Under the pieces are notes generated by a model, which was not told where the DNA came from, searched no databases, and worked only from the letters and a program-made list of their open reading frames with translations. From Aeromicrobium choanae (lineage in GTDB: Bacteria > Actinomycetota > Actinomycetes > Propionibacteriales > Nocardioidaceae), in assembly GCA_029265505.1 (NCBI GenBank), contig JAJUII010000005.1:1-35695 (forward strand): a stretch of 35,695 nucleotides of DNA. Direction: 5' to 3'. Positions 26,994-34,711 of the stretch are shown one piece after another (within the stretch, counting starts at the first letter, position 1; each line of letters opens with the position of its first letter). The translations under genes were made by a program, and so were the position numbers.

Positions 26994-27051
26994 CGTCGCT
27001 CGACTCGTGCTCGGCGCGCCGCCATCACCGGGGACGAGGGGTGAGGCCTGA
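26986..27051 (+). CDS. 21-codon bridging ORF between imuB and dnaE2 (putative translational coupling ORF)
   Basis: ATG 26986 overlaps the 3' end of imuB; encodes MTDVARLVLGAPPSPGTRGEA; TGA (27049-27051) overlaps the dnaE2 ATG; SD GGAGG at 26975-26979, 6 nt before ATG. Confidence 0.5.
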   Translation: MTDVARLVLGAPPSPGTRGEA

Positions 27052-30000
27052 TGGGCTGGCACAACCCCGACATCTCCTGGCGCGAGCTGGAGGCGCGGCT
27101 GTCGGGGCGCTGGAAGCCCGGACGGCGTCTGCCCGACGGCGGGGACGGTCCGGCGTTCTCGCGCAAGCGCGGTCCCTACGCAGCCCCGCAGGTGCCGTCG
27201 CCGCCGGATGAGGCGGTGCCGTACGCCGAGCTGCACTGCCACAGCAACCACAGCCTGCTCGACGGCGCGAGCCATCCCGAGACCCTCGTGCGTGAGGCCG
27301 TGCGGCTGGGGCTGCACGCCCTCGCGCTGACCGACCACGACGGCTTCGGCGGCGCCGCTCGGTTCGCCGAGGCGGCGCGTCTGCACGGCCTGCGCACGAT
27401 CTACGGCGCCGAGCTGACCCTGGCCGGGACGAGTCGGACCGGGGACCCCGATCCCGAGGGCGACCACCTGCTGGTGCTGGCGCGCGGGGTCGAGGGGTAC
27501 CACGCGCTCGCCGCGGCGATCACCGACGCGAATCTGGCCGGGGACGAGAAGGGCCGACCTCGGTACGACCTCGACGATCTGGTCGATCGGGGCCGTGGCC
27601 GATGGATCGTGCTCAGCGGCTGCCGCAAGGGGTGGGCCCGCCGCGAGGGGATCGCGGGGCTGCGTCGCCTGGTCGACCTGTTCGGGGCCGAGAACGTCGT
27701 CGTCGAGCTGACCGATCAGGGAATGCCCGGCGACGGCCCGGCCAACGAGGCCCTGGCCGGCTGGGCGGCCGAGTGCGGCCTGCCGACCGTCGCGACGGGC
27801 AACGTCCACGCGGCCCGGCCCGGCGAGGTGCGGCTGGCCCAGGCGTTCGCGGCGGTGCGGGCACGACGCAGTCTGGCCGAGATCGACGGCTGGCTCGCGC
27901 CGCCGGCGTACCTGCGGTCGGGAGCCGAGATGGCCCGGCGCTTCGCCCGGTGGCCCGGCGCGGTGGCGCGCACGGTGGAGGTCGCGGACGCCTGCGCGTT
28001 CGACCTGCGCAAGGCCTCGCCGGCCCTGCCGAAGCAGAAGGTCCCCGCCGGGCACACTCCGATGAGCTGGTTGCGCGAGCTGGTGCGTCGTGGTGCCGAC
28101 CGCCTGTACGCACACTGTCGTGACGAGGCCGAGCGGCGTCTGCAGCGCGAGCTGGCGGTCATCGAGGACAAGGACTTCGCCGGCTACTTCCTCATCGTCC
28201 ACGACATCGTGGCGTACGCCCGCAGTCGAGGGATCCTGTGCCAGGGTCGCGGCTCGGCGGCGAACTCGGCGGTCTGCTACGCGCTGGGGATCACCGCGGT
28301 GGACTCGATCAAGTACGGCCTGCCCTTCGAGCGCTTCCTGTCGGCGACTCGCGATGAGGAGCCCGACATCGACGTGGACTTCGACTCCGACCGTCGTGAG
28401 GAGGTCATCCAGTGGGTCTACCGGACCTACGGGCGGCGCAACGCGGCCCAGGTCTGCAACGTCATCAGCTACCGGCCGCGGTCCGCGGTGCGCGACATGG
28501 CGCGGGCGCTGGGGTACACGGTGGGCCAGCAGGACGCGTGGAGCAAGCGGGTCGACTCGTGGTCGACGATCCGGGCCGACGAGGAGGGCGCGATCCCCGA
28601 GGACGTGGTGCGGCTGGCCGAGCAGGCCATGACGGCGCCGCGACATCGGGGCATCCATTCAGGTGGGATGGTGCTGACCGAGCGACCGGTCGGGGAGGTC
28701 GTGCCGATCGAGCGGGCCCGGATGCCCGGCCGGACGGTTCTGCAGTGGGACAAGGACGACTGCGCCTACATGGGGCTGGTCAAGTTCGACCTGCTCGGCC
28801 TGGGCATGCTCGGCGCGATCCAGCACACCTTCGACATCGTGCGCGAGCGGGTGGGGGAGGAGTGGACGCTCGCCACGATCCCCAAGGAGGAGCAGGGGGT
28901 CTACGACATGCTGTGCCGCGCCGACTCGATCGGGGTGTTCCAGGTCGAGAGTCGGGCGCAGATCGGCACCCTGCCCCGGCTGCGGCCGCGGTGCTTCTAC
29001 GACCTGGTCATCGAGATCGCCCTGATCCGGCCCGGGCCGATCCAGGGCGGAGCGGTCCACCCGTACATCCGGCGCAAGCTGGGCGAGGAGCCGATCACCT
29101 ATCCGCACCCGCTGCTCGAGCCGGTGCTCGAGCGCACCCTGGGGGTGCCGCTGTTCCAGGAGCAGCTGATGCAGATCGCGATGGTGGTGGGCGACTGCAC
29201 GGGTGACGAGGCCGATCTGCTGCGTCGTGCGATGGGCTCCAAGCGCGGGGTCGAGAAGATCGACCGGCTGCGCGACCGGCTCTACCGGGGGATGGCGGAC
29301 AAGGGCATCACCGGCGAGGTGGCCGACGACATCTATGCGCGCATCGAGGCGTTCGCCAACTTCGGGTTCGCCGAGAGTCACGCGATCAGCTTCGCCCTGC
29401 TCGTCTACGCCAGCAGCTGGCTCAAGCTGCACCATCCGGCGGCGTTCCTCGCGGGGCTGCTGCGCGCCCAGCCGATGGGGTTCTACTCGCCCCAGTCGCT
29501 GGTGGCCGATGCTCGTCGTCACGGAGTGCAGGTGCTGCGGCCCTCTCTGCGGCACTCGCAGGTCCACGCCGATCTCGAGCCGCTGGGCGAGACGACCGGG
29601 CCCACGGGGGATCCGGCCTGCACGGCCCGCGAGCAGCCTCCGGTGGCGCCGTTCGACCCCGCGGCGCCGCCCGATCACGAGCGCCATCGGCGCGACGGGC
29701 ACCATGCGGTCCGGTTGGGACTGACCTCGGTCAAGGGGATCGGGGTGGCCGACGCCGAGCGCATCGTCGCAGCCCGGCGCGAGCGCCCGTTCGCGGACAT
29801 GGCCGACGTCATCCGTCGCTGCGGACTCACCCGGGCTCAGCAGGAGCAGCTCGCCACCGCGGGCGCGTTCGACGACTTCGGCCTGTCCCGTCGTCAGGCG
29901 ATCTGGAACGCGGGCCACACCGACGGGGCGGACCGGCTGCCGGGGACGGCGATCGTGACGCCGCCGCCGATGCTGCCGGGCATGAGCGAGGTCGAGGTCA

Positions 30001-30404
30001 CGCTGGCCGACCTGGAGGCGACGCAGATCTCGCCACGCGAGCATCCCTTCGAGCACCTGCGCCCGATGCTCGACGAGCGAGGGATCCTGCCGGTCGAGGG
30101 ACTGGCGCGGCACGAGCCGGGCCGCCGGATCCTGGTGGCCGGACTGATCACCCATCGGCAGCGCCCCTACACCGCCGGTGGGGTGACCTTCCTCAACCTC
30201 GAGGACGAGACCGGGATGCTCAACGTGGTGGTGTTCGACGCGGTGTGGCAGCGCCACCGTGCGGTCGCCCGCAGCAGCGCGGCGGTGGTGGTCCGCGGAC
30301 GGCTGGAGCACCAGCAGGGCGCGGTCAACCTCGTGGCCGAGGTCATCGAGCCGCTCCTGGACCCGGCGGTGCCGGCGGGGCACCGCTCTCGGGACTTCCG
30401 GTGA
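27051..30404 (+). CDS. dnaE2: error-prone DNA polymerase DnaE2
   Basis: PHP domain YAELHCHSNHSLLDGASHPETLVREAVRLGLHALALTDHDGFGG; C-family pol core RGSAANSAVCYALGITAVDSIKYGLPFERFLSATRDEEPDIDVDFDSDRREEVIQWVY; OB-fold GVTFLNLEDETGMLNVVVF. Confidence 0.96.
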   Translation: MGWHNPDISWRELEARLSGRWKPGRRLPDGGDGPAFSRKRGPYAAPQVPSPPDEAVPYAELHCHSNHSLLDGASHPETLVREAVRLGLHALALTDHDGFGGAARFAEAARLHGLRTIYGAELTLAGTSRTGDPDPEGDHLLVLARGVEGYHALAAAITDANLAGDEKGRPRYDLDDLVDRGRGRWIVLSGCRKGWARREGIAGLRRLVDLFGAENVVVELTDQGMPGDGPANEALAGWAAECGLPTVATGNVHAARPGEVRLAQAFAAVRARRSLAEIDGWLAPPAYLRSGAEMARRFARWPGAVARTVEVADACAFDLRKASPALPKQKVPAGHTPMSWLRELVRRGADRLYAHCRDEAERRLQRELAVIEDKDFAGYFLIVHDIVAYARSRGILCQGRGSAANSAVCYALGITAVDSIKYGLPFERFLSATRDEEPDIDVDFDSDRREEVIQWVYRTYGRRNAAQVCNVISYRPRSAVRDMARALGYTVGQQDAWSKRVDSWSTIRADEEGAIPEDVVRLAEQAMTAPRHRGIHSGGMVLTERPVGEVVPIERARMPGRTVLQWDKDDCAYMGLVKFDLLGLGMLGAIQHTFDIVRERVGEEWTLATIPKEEQGVYDMLCRADSIGVFQVESRAQIGTLPRLRPRCFYDLVIEIALIRPGPIQGGAVHPYIRRKLGEEPITYPHPLLEPVLERTLGVPLFQEQLMQIAMVVGDCTGDEADLLRRAMGSKRGVEKIDRLRDRLYRGMADKGITGEVADDIYARIEAFANFGFAESHAISFALLVYASSWLKLHHPAAFLAGLLRAQPMGFYSPQSLVADARRHGVQVLRPSLRHSQVHADLEPLGETTGPTGDPACTAREQPPVAPFDPAAPPDHERHRRDGHHAVRLGLTSVKGIGVADAERIVAARRERPFADMADVIRRCGLTRAQQEQLATAGAFDDFGLSRRQAIWNAGHTDGADRLPGTAIVTPPPMLPGMSEVEVTLADLEATQISPREHPFEHLRPMLDERGILPVEGLARHEPGRRILVAGLITHRQRPYTAGGVTFLNLEDETGMLNVVVFDAVWQRHRAVARSSAAVVVRGRLEHQQGAVNLVAEVIEPLLDPAVPAGHRSRDFR

Positions 30405-30405
30405 C

Positions 30406-30419
30406 GTGACGCATGTCAC
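30406..30419. promoter_or_regulatory. candidate CRP/GlxR-type site
   Basis: GTGA-CGCATG-TCAC (GTGA-N6-TCAC core), inside the palindrome CGTGAC-GCAT-GTCACG (30405-30420). Confidence 0.35.
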
Positions 30420-30425
30420 GTCCGG

Positions 30426-30448
30426 CTTAGGGTTGACGTGACCTTAAG
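30426..30448. promoter_or_regulatory. NrtR-like operator, copy 1
   Basis: CTTAGGGTT GACGT GACCTTAAG, imperfect palindrome (7/9 per arm), overlaps -35. Confidence 0.7.
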
Positions 30449-30461
30449 TGCTCCTTAGGGT
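30433..30461 (+). promoter_or_regulatory. nrtR-nadABC promoter
   Basis: -35 TTGACG (30433-30438), 17-bp spacer, -10 TAGGGT (30456-30461). Confidence 0.65.
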
Positions 30462-30476
30462 CGAGGTGACCCTAAG
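30454..30476. promoter_or_regulatory. NrtR-like operator, copy 2
   Basis: CTTAGGGTC GAGGT GACCCTAAG, perfect 9-bp arms, overlaps -10 and predicted start site; 28 bp from copy 1. Confidence 0.75.
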
Positions 30477-30496
30477 CCCGGAGGAAGGTGGGCGCC

Positions 30497-31138
30497 GTGC
30501 AGCAGCGCATCGAGCTGGCCGTGTCGACGGTGAGCTTCGCCCTGCGGCCCCATCCCGAGACGGGGCGCAAGACCCTGTGGCTCCCGCTCGTCAAGCGGAT
30601 CCGGGAGCCGTTCCTGGGGCGGTGGGCGCTGCCGGGCGGGCCCCTGCAGCCGGACGAGGACCTCGACACATCCGCGCGTCGCACCCTGCTGCGCACCACC
30701 GGACTCGAGCCGGCCCACCTCGAGCAGCTCTACAGCTTCGGCGGTGTCGACCGCTCGCCGGACCGTGTCGTGTCGATCGTCTACTGGGCCCTCGTGCGGC
30801 CCGACGAGGACGCCCGGGCGATCGACGGCGAGAACGTCGAGTGGTTCGTGGCCGACGAGGTGCCGGAGCTGGCCTTCGACCACAACACGATCGTCCGCTA
30901 CGCGCTCGACCGCCTCCGCGCGAAGATCACCTACTCCGACATCGCCCATGCCTTCACGGGGGAGGAGTTCACGATCGCGCAGCTGCGCGAGGTGCACGAG
31001 GCTGTCCGCCAGGTGCGGCTCGACCCCGCCAACTTCCGACGACAGACACTGGCCCACCCGCGCATCGTCGCCACGGGCCGTCACCTCACCGGGACCAGTC
31101 ATCGGCCGCCGGAACTCTACCGACTGGAGAGAGCATGA
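30497..31138 (+). CDS. nrtR: NrtR, NUDIX-domain transcriptional regulator of NAD biosynthesis
   Basis: N-terminal NUDIX-like domain (PFLGRWALPGGPLQPDEDLDTSARRTLLRTTGLEPAHLEQLYSFGGVDRSPDRVVSIVYWALV), C-terminal winged-helix region (ITYSDIAHAFTGEEFTIAQLREVHEAVRQVRLDPANFRRQTLAHPRIVATGRH); SD GGAGGAAGG before GTG 30497; precedes nadABC. Confidence 0.9.
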   Translation: MQQRIELAVSTVSFALRPHPETGRKTLWLPLVKRIREPFLGRWALPGGPLQPDEDLDTSARRTLLRTTGLEPAHLEQLYSFGGVDRSPDRVVSIVYWALVRPDEDARAIDGENVEWFVADEVPELAFDHNTIVRYALDRLRAKITYSDIAHAFTGEEFTIAQLREVHEAVRQVRLDPANFRRQTLAHPRIVATGRHLTGTSHRPPELYRLERA

Positions 31139-32379
31139 CCATTTCGATCCACGACCGCATCGCCCTGGCGTCCACCAGCACGTGTGACTCGGGCCTGGCG
31201 GCCGACCCGTGGACCTTCGACGGCATGCCCGGGTACGGACCCGGCGCCTCGGCCGCCGACCCGATCCCCGATCCGGTGGCGCGGCCCGGACAGCTCCCCG
31301 TGGCCTACCAGAGGATGTCCGACGACGAGCTGCACGCCCGGATCCGCGCCGCGAAGGAGACCCTCGGCGAGCGCGTGGTGATCCTGGGCCACTTCTACCA
31401 GCGGGACGAGGTCGTCCAGTACGCCGACTTCGTCGGTGACTCCTTCCAGCTCGCGAACGCCGCGCTCACCCGGCCCGAGGCCGAGACCATCGTGTTCTGC
31501 GGCGTCCACTTCATGGCCGAGACGGCCGACATCCTGGCCGGCGCCGACCAGCGCGTGATCCTGCCGAACCTCGCAGCCGGGTGCTCGATGGCCGACATGG
31601 CCGACGTCGACACCGTCGAGGCGGCGTGGGAGGCACTGCGGGAGGTCTGCGGCGACGACGACACCGTGCCGGTCACCTACATGAACTCCTCGGCCGCTCT
31701 CAAGGCGTTCTGCGGGCGCCACGGCGGCATCGTGTGCACGTCGTCGAACGCGTCGACGGTGCTGGAGTGGGCCTTCGAGCAGGGTCGGCGGGTGCTGTTC
31801 TTCCCCGACCAGCATCTCGGCCGCAACACCGGCAAGGCGATGGGCGTGCCGCTGGAGCAGATGCCGATGATCGATCCGCGGAAGCCGGACCTCGGCGTCG
31901 ACCCGCAGGTGCTCCGCGACGCCCGGGTCCTGCTGTGGCCGGGCTTCTGCTCGGTCCACAGGCGGTTCACGGTCGAGCAGATCGAGAACGCCCGCTCGCG
32001 CTTCGACGGCTGCAAGGTCATCGTGCACCCGGAGTGCCCGATGCCGGTCGTCGACGCGGCGGACGCCTCCGGCTCGACCGACGCGATCCGCACGTTCGTC
32101 GGGGCCGCCGCCCCCGGCGACGTCATCGCGATCGGCACCGAGATCAATCTGGTGAACCGTCTCGCCGCCGAGCACCCCGACAAGACGATCTTCTGCCTGG
32201 ACCCCGTCGTGTGCCCCTGCTCGACGATGTACCGGATCCACCCCGGGTACCTGGCGTGGGTGCTCGACGGTCTGGTCGAGGGCGAGGTCCGCAATCAGGT
32301 CGCGGTGCCCGACGACGTGGCCCGCGACGCCCGGATCGCGCTCGAGCGGATGCTCGCCGCGTTGCCGAAGGCGCCGTGA
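31135..32379 (+). CDS. nadA: quinolinate synthase NadA
   Basis: VVILGHFYQRDEVVQYADFVGDSFQLANAA...VFCGVHFMAETADIL...ILPNLAAGCSMADMAD...PVTYMNSSAALKAFCGRHGGIVCTSSNA; start ATG 31135 overlaps nrtR stop. Confidence 0.96.
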   Translation: MTISIHDRIALASTSTCDSGLAADPWTFDGMPGYGPGASAADPIPDPVARPGQLPVAYQRMSDDELHARIRAAKETLGERVVILGHFYQRDEVVQYADFVGDSFQLANAALTRPEAETIVFCGVHFMAETADILAGADQRVILPNLAAGCSMADMADVDTVEAAWEALREVCGDDDTVPVTYMNSSAALKAFCGRHGGIVCTSSNASTVLEWAFEQGRRVLFFPDQHLGRNTGKAMGVPLEQMPMIDPRKPDLGVDPQVLRDARVLLWPGFCSVHRRFTVEQIENARSRFDGCKVIVHPECPMPVVDAADASGSTDAIRTFVGAAAPGDVIAIGTEINLVNRLAAEHPDKTIFCLDPVVCPCSTMYRIHPGYLAWVLDGLVEGEVRNQVAVPDDVARDARIALERMLAALPKAP

Positions 32380-33896
32380 TGCTGCGCGTCGCCGTCATCG
32401 GCAGCGGGGTCGCGGGACTGACCGCGGCACTCGGGGTGACCACCCGCGGCGGTGTCGAGGTGACCGTCGTGTCCAAGGCGCGGCTCGACCGCTCCACCAC
32501 GCACGCGGCCCAGGGCGGCGTCGCCGTCGTGAGCTCGCCGGACGACACTGTCGCGGCCCACGTGGCGGACACGATCGCCGCGGGCGCAGGACTGTGCGAC
32601 GACGAGGCGGTACGGGTGCTGTGCGCCGGCGGGCCCGAGGCGGTCGCGCTGCTCATCGACCGCGGCGTCGAGTTCGACCGCGAGGGCGGGTCGCTCGCCC
32701 GCGGGCTCGAGGCGGCCCACTCGCACGAGCGGATCCTGCACGCCGGCGGCGACGCCACCGGTGCGGCGATCGCGCGCGCCTTGATCGACCGGCTCGACGA
32801 GGCGCCGATCACCGTGCGCGAGAACACCGCGGCCGTCGACGTCGAGGTGACGGCCGGTCGGGTCACCGGGGTGCGCCTGCTCGACGGCGAGAGCCTTCCC
32901 GCCGATGCGGTCGTGCTGGCGACCGGCGGGGCCGGCCAGCTCTTCGGGTGCACCACGAACCCGTCGATCGCGACCGCCGACGGCGTCGCGATGGCGTTGC
33001 GGGCCGGAGCGCTGGTGGCCGACCTGGAGTTCATGCAGTTCCATCCCACGGCGCTCGCCATGCCGGGACATCGGCTCGTCTCGGAGGCCGTCCGCGGTGA
33101 GGGCGCCGTCCTGCTCGACGCCGACGGTCGGCGATTCATGACAGAGGTGCATCCCGACGCCGAGCTGGCGCCGCGTGACGTCGTGGCGCGGGGCATCGCC
33201 GAGCAGATGGCGCGGCAGGCGGGGGCTCCGGTCCGGCTCGATGCGACCCGCCTCGGCGAGCGCTTCCTGGCACGTCGCTTTCCCACGATCGACGCGACGG
33301 TGCGGGCGCACGGACTGGACTGGTCGCGCGAGCCGATCCCCGTCACCCCGGCCGCCCACTACGTCATGGGCGGAGTGCGGACCGACCTGTGGGGGCGCAC
33401 GTCCGTGCCCGGCCTGTTCGCGGTGGGCGAGGTCGCCTGCACCGGCCTGCACGGGGCGAACCGGCTCGCCTCGAACTCGCTGCTGGAGGGCGCGGTCTTC
33501 GGGCACCGGGTGGCCGAGGCGATCCTCGATCCGGGTGTCGCCGGCCTGCCGCAGGAGCCGGATCGACGTCGCTGGGCCGAGCCCCTGGAGCTGGACGCCT
33601 CGCCCGGACCGGAGGCGTTCGGCCGCACCGATCTGCAGCACCTCATGTGGGAGTCGGCCGGACTCGTCCGCGACGCCGACGGGCTGGCCGAGGCGGCCGA
33701 CGTCCTGGCGCACTGGGCCCCGCCCGCCGTCACCGACGCCAAGTCCGCCGAGGACGCCAATCTGTGGCTCGTCGCCCGCGCCGTGGTCGCCTCGGCCGCC
33801 GCACGGCGGGAGTCCCGCGGCGGTCACCACCGTCGCGACGTGCCGAGGACCGATCCCGCATACGCCCGACACTCGACCCTCCGGATGGTGGCCTGA
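32379..33896 (+). CDS. nadB: L-aspartate oxidase NadB
   Basis: LRVAVIGSGVAGLTAAL...TTHAAQGGVAVV...AAHSHERILHAGGDATGAAIARAL...LATGGAGQLFGCTTNP...EFMQFHPTAL...AAHYVMGGVRTDLWGRTSVPGLFAVGEVACTGLHGANRLASNSLLE; start ATG 32379 inside the longer ORF. Confidence 0.96.
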   Translation: MLRVAVIGSGVAGLTAALGVTTRGGVEVTVVSKARLDRSTTHAAQGGVAVVSSPDDTVAAHVADTIAAGAGLCDDEAVRVLCAGGPEAVALLIDRGVEFDREGGSLARGLEAAHSHERILHAGGDATGAAIARALIDRLDEAPITVRENTAAVDVEVTAGRVTGVRLLDGESLPADAVVLATGGAGQLFGCTTNPSIATADGVAMALRAGALVADLEFMQFHPTALAMPGHRLVSEAVRGEGAVLLDADGRRFMTEVHPDAELAPRDVVARGIAEQMARQAGAPVRLDATRLGERFLARRFPTIDATVRAHGLDWSREPIPVTPAAHYVMGGVRTDLWGRTSVPGLFAVGEVACTGLHGANRLASNSLLEGAVFGHRVAEAILDPGVAGLPQEPDRRRWAEPLELDASPGPEAFGRTDLQHLMWESAGLVRDADGLAEAADVLAHWAPPAVTDAKSAEDANLWLVARAVVASAAARRESRGGHHRRDVPRTDPAYARHSTLRMVA

Positions 33897-34711
33897 TGCT
33901 CGACCTTCGACAGATCCGTCGCATCGTCGACGTCGCGCTCGACGAGGACGCGCCGCAGGGTGACCTGACCGGTGAGGTGTTCGTCCCGGCCGAGGCCGTC
34001 GCGACCGCCGACCTGGTCGCCCGCGAGGAGGGCGTGTTCGCCGGCGCCGACGTGTTCCGCGTGGCGATGACCGCGATCGACCCTCGGGTCGAGGTCGATC
34101 TCGCCGTGCGTGACGGCGAGCGATTCGCCGCGGGAAGTCGACTGGCGACCGTTCACGGTGCGGCGCGCGCGGTGCTGCGCTGTGAGCGCATCGCCCTCAA
34201 CCTGGTCCAGCGGATGTGCGGCATCGCGACGCTCACCGCCCGGTACGTCGCGGCCGCCGGACCGGACGTGCGCGTCACCGACACCCGCAAGACGACGCCG
34301 GGGCTGCGCGCCCTCGAACGGCACGCGGTGCGGTGCGGCGGGGGCCACAACCATCGCCACGATCTCTCGGCCGCCGTCATGGCCAAGGACAACCACCTCG
34401 CACTGGTCGACGACGTCACCGAGGCGATCCGTGCCGCTCGCGCGCGACTGCCGCACACCGTCCATCTGGAGGTGGAGGTGGACCGGCTCGATCAGATCGA
34501 GCCGGTGCTGGCCGGGGGAGTGGACACGATCATGCTCGACAACTTCACGCTCGAGGACCTGCGCCGCGGCGTGGAGATCGTGGCTGGCCGCGCCCTCGTC
34601 GAGGCGTCCGGCGGCGTCGACCTCGACACGATCGGTGCGATCGCTCGCACCGGCGTCGACCTGATCAGCGTCGGAGCGCTGACTCACGCGGCGCGCAACC
34701 TCGATCTGTGA
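33896..34711 (+). CDS. nadC: nicotinate-nucleotide diphosphorylase (carboxylating) NadC
   Basis: VALDEDAPQGDLTGEVFVP...RCERIALNLVQRMCGIATLTARYVAAAG...VTDTRKTTPGLRALERHAVRCGGGHNHRHDLSAAVMAKDNH; start ATG 33896 overlaps nadB stop. Confidence 0.96.
   Translation: MLDLRQIRRIVDVALDEDAPQGDLTGEVFVPAEAVATADLVAREEGVFAGADVFRVAMTAIDPRVEVDLAVRDGERFAAGSRLATVHGAARAVLRCERIALNLVQRMCGIATLTARYVAAAGPDVRVTDTRKTTPGLRALERHAVRCGGGHNHRHDLSAAVMAKDNHLALVDDVTEAIRAARARLPHTVHLEVEVDRLDQIEPVLAGGVDTIMLDNFTLEDLRRGVEIVAGRALVEASGGVDLDTIGAIARTGVDLISVGALTHAARNLDL

Noticed and set aside
25305-28658. 1117-aa minus-strand ORF opposite imuB-dnaE2
   Set aside because: Same GC-bias artefact; no recognisable domains, plus strand coding is unambiguous.
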